Assembly: GCA_015661795.1 (NCBI GenBank)
Contig: DQVJ01000218.1
Location: forward strand, 1-9,745
DNA from: Sulfurovum sp.
GTDB taxonomy: Bacteria; Campylobacterota; Campylobacteria; Campylobacterales; Sulfurovaceae
Length of the DNA: 9,745 bases
Direction of reading: 5' to 3'
Shown here: positions 1 to 6,292 of the stretch, in pieces
Layout of the letters: each line of letters begins with the position of its first letter
Position numbering within the stretch: position 1 is the stretch's first letter
Made by a program: the position numbers and the translations under genes
Notes under the pieces: generated by a model
The model's input: only the letters and a program-made list of their open reading frames with translations
Told to the model about the DNA's origin: nothing
The model's database searches: none

Positions 1-1500
1 ATACTTTGTCCATTTTTAAAACGATATTTACCTGCAAGTATTTATGAAAAATATCCTACGTATATCTTTCATCCAGGTCCCATAGGTGATAGAGGTCCCA
101 ATGCTTTGGAGTATGCACTTCAGAGTCATACAAAAAAGTGGGGCTTGGTGATACTCAAAGCAAATGCTGAATATGATGGTGGTGATATTTATGCCCAAGT
201 TGATTTTAGAGTAAGGAACACGTACAAAGCCTCACTATACAGACAAGAAATAGTGTATAGTTCTTTAAAAGCATTAGGTTTATTTTTTGAGAATCTAAAA
301 AATGGAACAGTGTTACCCCAAGTTTTAAATCCTATACATGAGAAATTTACACAAGAAAAAAGAGCGATAGATTGGTACAATGACACTACCCAAACGATTA
401 TTGAAAAAATTTATTTATCTGATTCTTTTCCTGGTGTATTAGATACAATTTTAGAGGTTCCTTGTTATTTATTTGGTGCACATAAAGAGGATAAGTTTAC
501 TGGAGAGCCTAAAGAAATATTGGCCAAACGAGATGGTGCCATTTGTTTGGGTACCATTGATGGTGCTGTATGGGTAAGTCATCTTAGGGAAGTTGGAAAG
601 TTTAAGCTCCCTGCTACGTATGTACTAAAGGAAAAACTGCAAGGTATAAAAGAAGATCGTTTGCCATTGGTATTTGACAAATCTTATGATACTTTTTATG
701 AGGTGAGTGTACAAAGACGTGACAATGTAGCCTATTTATATTTTAATTTCCATAATGGTGCTATGAGTGCTGAACAATGTATACGACTTAAATATGCTGT
801 AGAATATTTAAAAACAGAATGTGAAGTACTCGTATTGATGGGGGGTATGGATTTTTTTTCAAATGGGATACATCTAAATATACTTGAGGATTCTGCAAAA
901 CAGGGTGAAGATGGATGGGCAAATATCAATGCAATGAATGATTTAGTCTCATCTATACTGTATGCTGAAGAAGTGGTTACCATTGCTTCTTTTCATCGTA
1001 ATGCTGGTGCAGGGGGTGTTTTTATGGGGCTTGCATGTGATTTTGTAGTAGCGCGAGAGGGTGTAGTATTAAACCCTCATTACCAAACTTTAGGATTAAG
1101 TGGCAGTGAATATCATACTTACAGTTTATCTAAGCGGATAGGTGAAAAAAAGGCACAACAACTATTGGATGAGTGTTTACCCCTTTCTGTGAAGGAAGCA
1201 AAAATTTTGGGTATGGTAGATGAAGTCTATGCGCATGAGCATTATGATGATAATTTACACACTTTTGCAATATCTAAGTATAATGATGACTTTATTTGGG
1301 ATAAAGAAGACTATATTGAAGCCAATAAAGCACAAATAGAAGCTTTTAAAGAGAAAGAAATCGAAGTCATGCATCCTGAATTTTGGGATAAAAAGAGTGA
1401 ATTTCATGCGTTAAGACGTGATTTTGTCTATAAAATATGTCCAAGAGAGACACCTAAAAGATTAAAATTAAAAACAACAAAGGATAGAATATATGCATGA
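1..1500 (+). CDS. hypX: Hydrogenase maturation factor HypX (HoxX), 5' end missing
   Basis: The frame is open from base 1, so the true start lies upstream; 499 residues are present and perhaps 50-70 are missing, judging from the usual family length. HypX makes the CO ligand of the [NiFe]-hydrogenase active site in the cytoplasm from a formyl-tetrahydrofolate formyl group, by formyl transfer to CoA and then decarbonylation. Two domains are visible. The remainder of the formyltransferase domain holds FHPGPIGDRGP (window residues 23-33; His24 is the likely catalytic His) and DGGDI (Asp59 the likely catalytic Asp). The C-terminal enoyl-CoA-hydratase-like domain (about residues 235-410) holds the oxyanion-hole segment NAGAGG (334-339), NPHY (358-361) and GSEY (368-371), the last two matching the family's Tyr/Glu active-site region. 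An internal TTG at 106 can be called as a start but falls inside a conserved motif. The 3' end overlaps hypA by 8 bp, which suggests translational coupling. Confidence 0.95.
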   Translation: MLCPFLKRYLPASIYEKYPTYIFHPGPIGDRGPNALEYALQSHTKKWGLVILKANAEYDGGDIYAQVDFRVRNTYKASLYRQEIVYSSLKALGLFFENLKNGTVLPQVLNPIHEKFTQEKRAIDWYNDTTQTIIEKIYLSDSFPGVLDTILEVPCYLFGAHKEDKFTGEPKEILAKRDGAICLGTIDGAVWVSHLREVGKFKLPATYVLKEKLQGIKEDRLPLVFDKSYDTFYEVSVQRRDNVAYLYFNFHNGAMSAEQCIRLKYAVEYLKTECEVLVLMGGMDFFSNGIHLNILEDSAKQGEDGWANINAMNDLVSSILYAEEVVTIASFHRNAGAGGVFMGLACDFVVAREGVVLNPHYQTLGLSGSEYHTYSLSKRIGEKKAQQLLDECLPLSVKEAKILGMVDEVYAHEHYDDNLHTFAISKYNDDFIWDKEDYIEANKAQIEAFKEKEIEVMHPEFWDKKSEFHALRRDFVYKICPRETPKRLKLKTTKDRIYA

Positions 1501-1834
1501 ATATAGTGTCGTACAAGCACTACTCAATCAGTGCGAAGAGATAGCAGCACAAAACGATGCTAGCAAAGTGACTAAGGTTATCACTAAGATAGGTGCAATG
1601 TCAGGTATAGAAACACATTTGCTCCAAACAGCTTTTGATACCTTTAAAGAGGGAACGATATGTGATGGTGCAGAATTTGTCATCAATCCTCAGAAGTTGA
1701 AACTTGAGTGTAAAGATTGTGGTAATGTTTTTGAGGTGGATGAAGTACGATATTTCTGTGTGAAGTGCGAGAGTCTAAGAGTAAAAGTACTTGATGGGGA
1801 AGATATGTACCTCATGAGTTTAGAAATGAATTAA
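1493..1834 (+). CDS. hypA: Hydrogenase nickel-incorporation protein HypA
   Basis: This 113-residue protein has the normal HypA length. It is the cytoplasmic nickel metallochaperone that, with HypB, delivers nickel to the hydrogenase large subunit; in some Campylobacterota it also serves urease. The N-terminus begins Met-His-Glu, and His2 is the family's nickel ligand. A zinc site is formed by two CxxC pairs, Cys73/Cys76 (CKDC) and Cys89/Cys92 (CVKC). The start is well supported: AAGGA at 1480-1484 lies 8 nt upstream, and only this ATG gives the essential MHE terminus. The gene overlaps the end of hypX by 8 bp, so the two are almost certainly one transcript. No hypB is in the window. Confidence 0.97.
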   Translation: MHEYSVVQALLNQCEEIAAQNDASKVTKVITKIGAMSGIETHLLQTAFDTFKEGTICDGAEFVINPQKLKLECKDCGNVFEVDEVRYFCVKCESLRVKVLDGEDMYLMSLEMN

Positions 1835-1845
1835 AGGAAGTTATG

Positions 1846-2595
1846 ATGCAAGAATATTGGGAACTATATATGAAAAACCTGGAGGGGAAACCAGCTTCTA
1901 TACAGTTTAATGCTGGTATTTCCATGGAACTTGAAGAGATACAATACTCATATCCTACAGTGGCTTTTGTAAAAGCAAAGCTTAAAGAGCCTAATGAAAA
2001 TGGGTTACTTTCAGAAAATGAAGAACCAGAAATACTTTTTATGGAAGATAAACTTGAAGCTTCTATGATTAAATTTCGTATAGGAAAATATGTTGGGCGT
2101 ATTATCTCTGATGGTTATGTGACATTTTTATATTATGTGCAGTATACATACAATTGGCCCGACTTCATAGAGTTTGCACTTAATGAACATACAAGTTATG
2201 ATATTACCAATGGACATCAAGAAGATGTAGACTGGAACTATTATCACAAGCTACTTTATCCAACAGCAAGAGAGTGGCAGCTGATACAAAACCATAAGGT
2301 ATGTGATAACTTAAGGGAACAGGGAGATGGACTACATTTGGCACGTGCTATAGAACACAAAATATTTATGCCTTCTGTAGATAAAAAAGAAGCACTTGTC
2401 GAAACACTTTTAGCTAAAGGGTATAAAATAAAAGATGAAATAGAAAATGAAGATGGGGTGAAGGGTCTAGACTTTTATCGATTAGATAAACCTTTTTATC
2501 ATGATATAGATGCTATTACATTGAATCTTATAGATATTGCTGAGGCACATGATGCATTGTATGATGGCTGGGAAACCAGTATTGTTAAATCATAA
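1846..2595 (+). CDS. DUF695-RraB-like two-domain protein in the hydrogenase cluster
   Basis: This is a soluble protein of 249 residues (250 from the alternative start). The first part (about residues 5-150, rich in Trp and Tyr) looks like a DUF695 domain. The last part (about 160-250) resembles the RraB / 'regulator of RNase E activity B' fold: an alternating hydrophobic pattern, a predicted helix with KKEALVETLLAKGY, and the typical end YDGWETSIV (240-248 from the first ATG). Function is unknown; the RraB name comes from an E. coli RNase E inhibitor. Two ATGs are tandem at 1843 and 1846. AAGGA at 1834-1838 leaves 4 nt to the first and 7 nt to the second, so the second is preferred. The gene starts about 10 bp after hypA and should be co-transcribed with hypX-hypA. 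Its last 11 bp overlap the opposing protease gene. No signal peptide or membrane helix is seen. Confidence 0.8.
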   Translation: MQEYWELYMKNLEGKPASIQFNAGISMELEEIQYSYPTVAFVKAKLKEPNENGLLSENEEPEILFMEDKLEASMIKFRIGKYVGRIISDGYVTFLYYVQYTYNWPDFIEFALNEHTSYDITNGHQEDVDWNYYHKLLYPTAREWQLIQNHKVCDNLREQGDGLHLARAIEHKIFMPSVDKKEALVETLLAKGYKIKDEIENEDGVKGLDFYRLDKPFYHDIDAITLNLIDIAEAHDALYDGWETSIVKS

Positions 2596-3118
2596 CACCT
2601 GAAGGGTCTTTGGCTCTATCCATGATTTCTGTAAGTGCTGTAAGGGTTTCTTTTTTTGTATGTTGTATGCCATGCTTGTTAAGATACTGCAGTACGACAG
2701 AGATATACCCTTCAAAAGCATCTACAAGCACTTTACTTAAGCCAAATTCAAAGGTGACTTCACCTGGAACAATACCGATAACAATGGCTTCTGGAATTTC
2801 TTTACCCTGAAGTTCCAACATATCCATACATTGAAGTATGCCGATTTCATGAGCGCCTCCATTGTTAAGACCATAGCCAGAAATTTCTTGAGCAGGTATT
2901 GCATAGATTGAAGCAGGAGCATCGTTGAGTTGTAAACAGTCTAATATAACAATATGATCATTCTCTTCTAGAATATTGAGAAGATGTATTCCCTCAACGC
3001 CACCATTGATTATCTGAATTTCTTGTGAAAAAGTATAGTTCTCATTGAGGTATGTAGCTGCGTATACTCCTAATCCATCATCTTTTTGTAGTACATTTCC
3101 TATACCTATTATAACCAT
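2585..3118 (-). CDS. [NiFe]-hydrogenase maturation protease (HyaD/HybD/HupD family, peptidase M52)
   Basis: This endopeptidase removes the C-terminal peptide of the hydrogenase large subunit after nickel is inserted; it acts in the cytoplasm. At 177 residues it has the usual length. The N-terminal GIGNVLQKDDGLG (residues 5-17) is the family signature. Asp14 takes the place of the nickel-sensing Glu16 of E. coli HybD, Asp60 (in VILDCLQ) matches Asp62, and His90 (in GAHEIG) matches His93, so all three metal-contact positions are present. The ATG at 3116-3118 has only a weak ribosome site (AATGGA region), but no better start keeps the GIGN motif near the N-terminus. A TATAAT lies 27 nt upstream. 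The gene is convergent with the hypX-hypA-DUF695 transcript and overlaps it by 11 bp, so it is separately regulated. Which hydrogenase it serves cannot be told, since no large subunit is in the window. Confidence 0.94.
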   Translation of the reverse strand: MVIIGIGNVLQKDDGLGVYAATYLNENYTFSQEIQIINGGVEGIHLLNILEENDHIVILDCLQLNDAPASIYAIPAQEISGYGLNNGGAHEIGILQCMDMLELQGKEIPEAIVIGIVPGEVTFEFGLSKVLVDAFEGYISVVLQYLNKHGIQHTKKETLTALTEIMDRAKDPSGVMI

Positions 3119-3144
3119 AATTATCCATTCTTTTTTTGTGTTAA

Positions 3145-3150
3145 ATTATA
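3145..3150 (-). promoter_or_regulatory. Candidate -10 box for the hydrogenase protease gene
   Basis: A perfect TATAAT on the minus strand, 26 bp upstream of the protease start codon, predicts a short leader of about 20 nt. No good -35 hexamer lies at 16-18 bp; a TTGACC (3172-3177) lies 21 bp upstream. A second -10 candidate (TATACT, 3182-3187 on the minus strand) would give a leader of about 57 nt. Weak or absent -35 boxes are normal for sigma70 promoters in Campylobacterota. Confidence 0.5.
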
Positions 3151-3223
3151 GCTTAGATTTCTAAAGTTTAAGGGTCAAAAAAGTATAGTAAATCATAGGT
3201 AAAAGAGAAATGGGTATGTTAAT

Positions 3224-3241
3224 TTTCTTTGATGAAAGAAA
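3224..3241. promoter_or_regulatory. Candidate operator: 7-bp dyad overlapping the -35 region of the TRAP promoter
   Basis: TTTCTTT (3224-3230), a 4-base centre GATG, then AAAGAAA (3235-3241) form a perfect inverted repeat. Relative to the predicted start of transcription near 3268 it covers about -44 to -27, where a dimeric repressor or activator would act. No regulator gene is adjacent. The arms are simple A/T-rich sequence, so a chance origin is possible. Confidence 0.4.
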
Positions 3242-3252
3242 CATGGTATCTA

Positions 3253-3261
3253 TGATATACT
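3253..3261 (+). promoter_or_regulatory. Extended -10 promoter for the TRAP transporter gene
   Basis: TGATATACT gives an extended -10 element (TG, one base, then TATACT at 3256-3261). Transcription would begin near 3268, leaving a leader of about 59 nt before the ATG at 3327. There is no good -35 at 17 bp; TTGATG at 3229-3234 is 21 bp away. An extended -10 fits the missing -35. Confidence 0.6.
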
Positions 3262-3272
3262 AATAAAAATAT

Positions 3273-3301
3273 TAGAAAAAAGAATCTCTAAATTTTTTCT
3301 A
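3273..3301 (+). promoter_or_regulatory. 9-bp perfect stem-loop in the TRAP gene leader
   Basis: TAGAAAAAA (3273-3281) pairs perfectly with TTTTTTCTA (3293-3301) around an 11-nt loop. It falls just after the predicted transcription start and about 25 nt before the start codon. The stem is nearly all A-U, so it would be weak as RNA structure; it may instead be a DNA operator. It is not a typical terminator because no G/C-rich stem precedes the T run. Confidence 0.4.
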
Positions 3302-3326
3302 GACCTTATATATAAAAAAGAATACA

Positions 3327-5204
3327 ATGAATCTAAAATTTTCCTATTACTTAGATAATATCAGTAAATACTCTGGATTGTTTGCAGCTGTCTTAATAGT
3401 GCTACTTTCACTTCTGGTATCCTATGATGCTGGGATGCGTTACTTTTTCTCAGCAGGCTCCATAGCCCTGCAGGAAATAGAGTGGCATCTTTTTGATATG
3501 GTGTTTTTACTGGGGTTTAGCTATGCACTCAAACATGACAAACACGTAAGAGTAGACATCTTTTTTGAACGATACTCTCAAGACACACGGATGATAATGC
3601 AGATACTCTCCATGTTGTTACTAGTTATGCCATTTTCACTACTATTTTTAAATGATGCGGTAGATATGACCATGCAGTCTTACCTACAACATGAAGTCTC
3701 TTCTGACCCAGGAGGGCTAACAGAGCGTTGGGCTATAAAGGCTGTGTTAGTTGTGGGTTTTGTATTGCTAGTACTTCAAGCACTTTCTGAAGTAATAAAG
3801 GCTTACCACAGACTAGAAAATAAAAAAGCACTCATTAAAACATTTGCTGGTATTGCTCTTGTGGCTACCCTTGTGTATATCGCTTGGTACAACCGTATGG
3901 CATTTTGGTTTGACCCAGTCTTTCTCATGTTTGCTATGGCTTTGGTGTTACTCATGCTTGGTTTTCAAGTGGCTTTTGTTTTTGCTGGGGCAGCACTGTT
4001 TTTTGCTCTCATAGCAGATGAGGTAGGGCTAGGGGTGTTAGAGATGCTTCCTTACAGAACGTACGGTATCATGGGGAACGTCACGCTCATGGCTGTACCA
4101 CTCTTCATACTCATGGGGTTGATACTCGAAAAGTCTAAGATGGCTGAGGGGCTACTGTTAAGTATGGCTAAGCTCTTTGGCTCTGTACGTGGTGGACTTG
4201 CTATCTCTGTGGTACTTGTAGGGGCGATACTCGCTGCTAGTACAGGCATAGTAGGGGCATCAGTAGTGATGATGTCTCTCATTGCCCTACCTCTCATGCT
4301 AAAGCACAAGTATAGCCCCGAACTAGTAAGTGGAAGCATCGCTGCGTCTGGTACGTTAGGACAGCTTATACCTCCGTCTATAGTACTCATCATACTTGGA
4401 GACCAAATGCACCTAAGCGTGGGAAATTTGTTCCGTGCAGCTGTAGTGCCTGGGCTGTTACTCATAGGGTTGTATGTCCTCTATATTCTCATCATTTCAT
4501 ACCTTAACAAAGACCTAGCCCCTGCCATAGAGTCAGATGAACCTTACGGAGACATAGTCAAAGAGGCAGTCAAAGAGATAATTCCACCACTACTGCTTAT
4601 AGGGGTGGTACTTGGGTCTATATTTGCAGGCATTGCTTCGCCTTCTGAGTCGGCTGCCATTGGGGTCTTGGGTGCTGTAGCATTGGCTATGTATAAAAAG
4701 ACTTTTTCTTATGAAATGCTGCGCTACGCTAGCATTGAAACTGTTAAATTGACTGCGATGATATTTATGATACTCATCGGGGCTACGGCATTTTCACTTG
4801 TGTTTGGAGAGCTAGGCGGTGGAGACATGGCTATGGCATTTTTTGCAGGAGAACAAGGCGACGTTTGGACATTTATACTTATAGCGATGCTGGTTATCTT
4901 CTTGCTAGGCTTCTTCATAGACTTCATAGAGATAGCCTTTGTGGTAGTGCCTATACTCGTACCCATAGTAGCCCTGCTAGGCATAGACCCCATCTGGTTT
5001 GCCATACTCATAGCCATGAACCTACAGGCCAGCTTCTTAACCCCACCTTTTGGCTTTGCTTTGTTCTACCTAAAGGGTGCAGCGGGTGATAAAGTGAAAA
5101 CGGGGGAGATATATAGAGGTGTAGTGCCGTTTATAGGGTTACAACTTTTGGCGTTATTGATTATTGTTTTGTTTCCTGATTTGATTTATCTGTTTGGGGA
5201 GTAA
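3327..5204 (+). CDS. TRAP transporter fused permease, DctQ-DctM (QM) type
   Basis: This 625-residue inner-membrane protein fuses the two membrane subunits of a sodium-dependent TRAP uptake system. The DctQ-like part (about residues 1-160) has four predicted helices near 16-34, 50-68, 88-108 and 135-155, with YDAGMRYFF, EIEWH and HVRVDIFFER after the helices as in that family. A linking helix lies near 170-187. The DctM part (about 195-625) carries ASTGIVGASVVMMSLIALP (304-322), GTLGQLIPPSI (342-352), ASPSESAAIG (437-446), FIDFIEIAFVVVPI (530-543) and LTPPFGFALFYLKG (571-584), all characteristic of the large permease. These resemble the fused permeases often labelled mannitol/chloroaromatic type, but the substrate cannot be read from sequence and is probably an organic acid. 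No DctP binding protein lies beside it; upstream is divergent and downstream convergent, so it forms a single-gene unit here. The ribosome site is weak (AAAAAAGAA before the ATG). G+C is visibly higher in its second half than in neighbouring genes. Confidence 0.93.
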   Translation: MNLKFSYYLDNISKYSGLFAAVLIVLLSLLVSYDAGMRYFFSAGSIALQEIEWHLFDMVFLLGFSYALKHDKHVRVDIFFERYSQDTRMIMQILSMLLLVMPFSLLFLNDAVDMTMQSYLQHEVSSDPGGLTERWAIKAVLVVGFVLLVLQALSEVIKAYHRLENKKALIKTFAGIALVATLVYIAWYNRMAFWFDPVFLMFAMALVLLMLGFQVAFVFAGAALFFALIADEVGLGVLEMLPYRTYGIMGNVTLMAVPLFILMGLILEKSKMAEGLLLSMAKLFGSVRGGLAISVVLVGAILAASTGIVGASVVMMSLIALPLMLKHKYSPELVSGSIAASGTLGQLIPPSIVLIILGDQMHLSVGNLFRAAVVPGLLLIGLYVLYILIISYLNKDLAPAIESDEPYGDIVKEAVKEIIPPLLLIGVVLGSIFAGIASPSESAAIGVLGAVALAMYKKTFSYEMLRYASIETVKLTAMIFMILIGATAFSLVFGELGGGDMAMAFFAGEQGDVWTFILIAMLVIFLLGFFIDFIEIAFVVVPILVPIVALLGIDPIWFAILIAMNLQASFLTPPFGFALFYLKGAAGDKVKTGEIYRGVVPFIGLQLLALLIIVLFPDLIYLFGE

Positions 5205-5205
5205 A

Positions 5206-5484
5206 TTATGAATTCATCTTCCCAACAGCACAAGAAACAAAACTCTTCGCAGTAGTCGTAAATCCTTCCATAGCAGTTAAGTCTTCATCACTCATAGGAT
5301 AACCTAAACCTTTTAGTGCTTCACGAAGGGCAGGGATGTTGGACTCTTCTACATCAAGCGTGATTTGTCTGGGTTCTACTTCTAGGTTGACCGTGACTTC
5401 ACCAAACTTGTCTGCTAGTTTAGTAGTAAGCGTGTTGGCACAGCCTCCACACTTTACGTTTAGTACTTCAAATGTTTGTTGCAT
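5206..5484 (-). CDS. Small heavy-metal-associated (HMA) domain protein, CopZ-like
   Basis: This is a 92-residue soluble protein. Residues 1-68 fit the beta-alpha-beta-beta-alpha-beta HMA fold, with a metal-binding CxxC in VKCGGCAN (Cys12, Cys15) after the first strand. HMA proteins usually bind Cu(I) or other soft metals and pass them to P-type ATPases or sensors. CGGC in place of the common GMxCxxC makes the metal uncertain. A C-terminal extension of about 24 residues adds a third cysteine (Cys85), beyond the usual ~68-residue chaperone length. AAAGGA (5491-5496 on the plus-strand coordinates) sits 6 nt before the ATG, and a TATAAT-like box (5501-5506) lies inside the upstream gene, so it may also have its own promoter. 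It follows the MipA-like gene by 10 bp, probably in one operon, and ends 1 bp from the TRAP stop. Confidence 0.88.
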   Translation of the reverse strand: MQQTFEVLNVKCGGCANTLTTKLADKFGEVTVNLEVEPRQITLDVEESNIPALREALKGLGYPMSDEDLTAMEGFTTTAKSFVSCAVGKMNS

Positions 5485-5494
5485 TATATGTCCT

Positions 5495-6199
5495 TTAAAA
5501 ATTATATCCTATACCAAAAAAACTTAAAAGAGTATTTGATGAGTTGGCTAGAGGGGAGTTTGATACATTACTTCCATACCAATAGCTACGTAGACCTGCA
5601 AATGCAGAAAAATCACCCATAGGATAGGTAGCGATGACTTCAGCCTCAAAAACATAGCCATCATCTGCTGCATAATTGTTGGTAGCGTAATAGTAGTTTG
5701 CAAGGTCTTTGTCCTGATATTGTATTGCTAGTGCAGTGAGTATAGAGAGTTTAGATATAGAGTCATGTCTGTATATCAGTGTTTCTATTTCATACCCGTT
5801 ATGCGTGTCCGAAACATCACCTAAAATGGTAAATCGTGAATTAAACCCATAAGATAAAGATACATCAAGGGTTAAACCAAGTTCGATGCTTCTGTTTTTG
5901 TTTAATTCTTCTGAATACTGTTGAGAACGGTAATTACCTGTGGCAAGTATACTATAGGTATGGGTACTATAGAGTGAGTACAAAACTCTATTGGCTTCTA
6001 TACGTAATGTACCAAAGCTACCAAAGATGTAGGGTGCTAAGGTAGTTTCAGTATTTGTATTTATATAGTTACTTTGCAATACATTCCCCCCTACAGCCCA
6101 TAGTCCTTGAAAATTGTCTAAAAACTCTTCTGCAGGGCTAAAAGTTACTAAACATGTGATACAAGCTAGAGTAGTGGGTAAATGATTTTTTATATACAT
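5495..6199 (-). CDS. MipA/OmpV-family outer-membrane beta-barrel protein
   Basis: This 234-residue protein has an N-terminal export signal (about residues 1-23, ending near FSPA-EE) and alternating hydrophobic/polar strands rich in Tyr, Ser and Asn. It ends in GIGYNF, with the C-terminal Phe recognised by the barrel-assembly machinery. The block NYYYATNNYAADDGY, the following strand, and YGSNVSNSPLAN before the last strand match the C-terminal MipA/OmpV pattern. E. coli MipA is a scaffold linking the murein hydrolase MltA to synthases; in many other bacteria these proteins have no proven role beyond outer-membrane location. AAAAGG at 6209-6214 lies 9 nt from the start. A TATTAT at 6222-6227 on the minus strand is a possible -10. 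The HMA gene follows 10 bp downstream, hinting at a link to metal stress, which is inference. Confidence 0.85.
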   Translation of the reverse strand: MYIKNHLPTTLACITCLVTFSPAEEFLDNFQGLWAVGGNVLQSNYINTNTETTLAPYIFGSFGTLRIEANRVLYSLYSTHTYSILATGNYRSQQYSEELNKNRSIELGLTLDVSLSYGFNSRFTILGDVSDTHNGYEIETLIYRHDSISKLSILTALAIQYQDKDLANYYYATNNYAADDGYVFEAEVIATYPMGDFSAFAGLRSYWYGSNVSNSPLANSSNTLLSFFGIGYNF

Positions 6200-6221
6200 A
6201 ACATAAAGCCTTTTGAATAAA

Positions 6222-6227
6222 ATAATA
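6222..6227 (-). promoter_or_regulatory. Weak candidate -10 for the MipA-HMA operon
   Basis: TATTAT on the minus strand lies 22 bp before the MipA-like start codon. No recognisable -35 is found at 16-18 bp. It is placed mainly because the divergent gap is only 93 bp and a minus-strand promoter must lie within it or inside the RHH gene. Confidence 0.3.
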
Positions 6228-6244
6228 TGTGTAGTTTAGAATAT

Positions 6245-6275
6245 CTCTATGTAAGCCTTGTGTACTCCATGTAGG
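6245..6275. repeat. Two direct copies of an 11-bp word, 20 bp apart, flanking the -35 box
   Basis: CTCTATGTAAG (6245-6255) and CTCCATGTAGG (6265-6275) match at 9 of 11 positions and are spaced exactly 20 bp start to start, about two helical turns. They bracket the -35 hexamer of the RHH-kinase operon promoter. Ribbon-helix-helix proteins commonly bind short tandem sites in their own promoters, so autoregulation is plausible but not shown. Confidence 0.35.
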
Positions 6276-6286
6276 TATGCTAAAAT
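6258..6286 (+). promoter_or_regulatory. Promoter of the RHH-kinase-thioredoxin operon, apparently leaderless
   Basis: TTGTGT (6258-6263), a 17-bp spacer and TAAAAT (6281-6286) with an extended TGC before it form the best promoter in the window. If the -10 box occupies positions -12 to -7, transcription begins at 6293, the A of the start codon. No Shine-Dalgarno sequence precedes that ATG. Confidence 0.65.
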
Positions 6287-6292
6287 ACTTAT

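Larger units (their letters stand above)
3186..3262. repeat. Two inverted copies of a 16-bp box in the divergent promoter region
   Basis: The 16 bases TATCTATGATATACTA at 3247-3262 match the reverse complement of 3186-3201 (TACCTATGATTTACTA) at 14 of 16 positions. The right copy contains the -10 box of the TRAP gene promoter. The left copy adjoins a TATACT on the minus strand that could drive the protease gene. The arms are about 45 bp apart, so each may be a separate binding site for one regulator, or the two may form a loop. An alternative reading is two similar divergent promoters that share -10-like sequence by chance. Confidence 0.5.

Noticed and set aside
106..108. TTG at 106 as the start of hypX
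   Set aside because: The frame is open to base 1 and the conserved HPG...GDRGP motif of HypX lies before this codon, so the gene is cut by the window edge.
840..859. G6 and T8 runs within hypX as phase-variation tracts
   Set aside because: They are short, occur in a conserved coding stretch, and the frame is intact; contingency tracts in this group are usually longer G/C runs.
4052..5089. Frames of 74-137 residues on both strands inside the TRAP gene
   Set aside because: They are shadows of the TRAP permease, whose frame carries conserved family motifs throughout.
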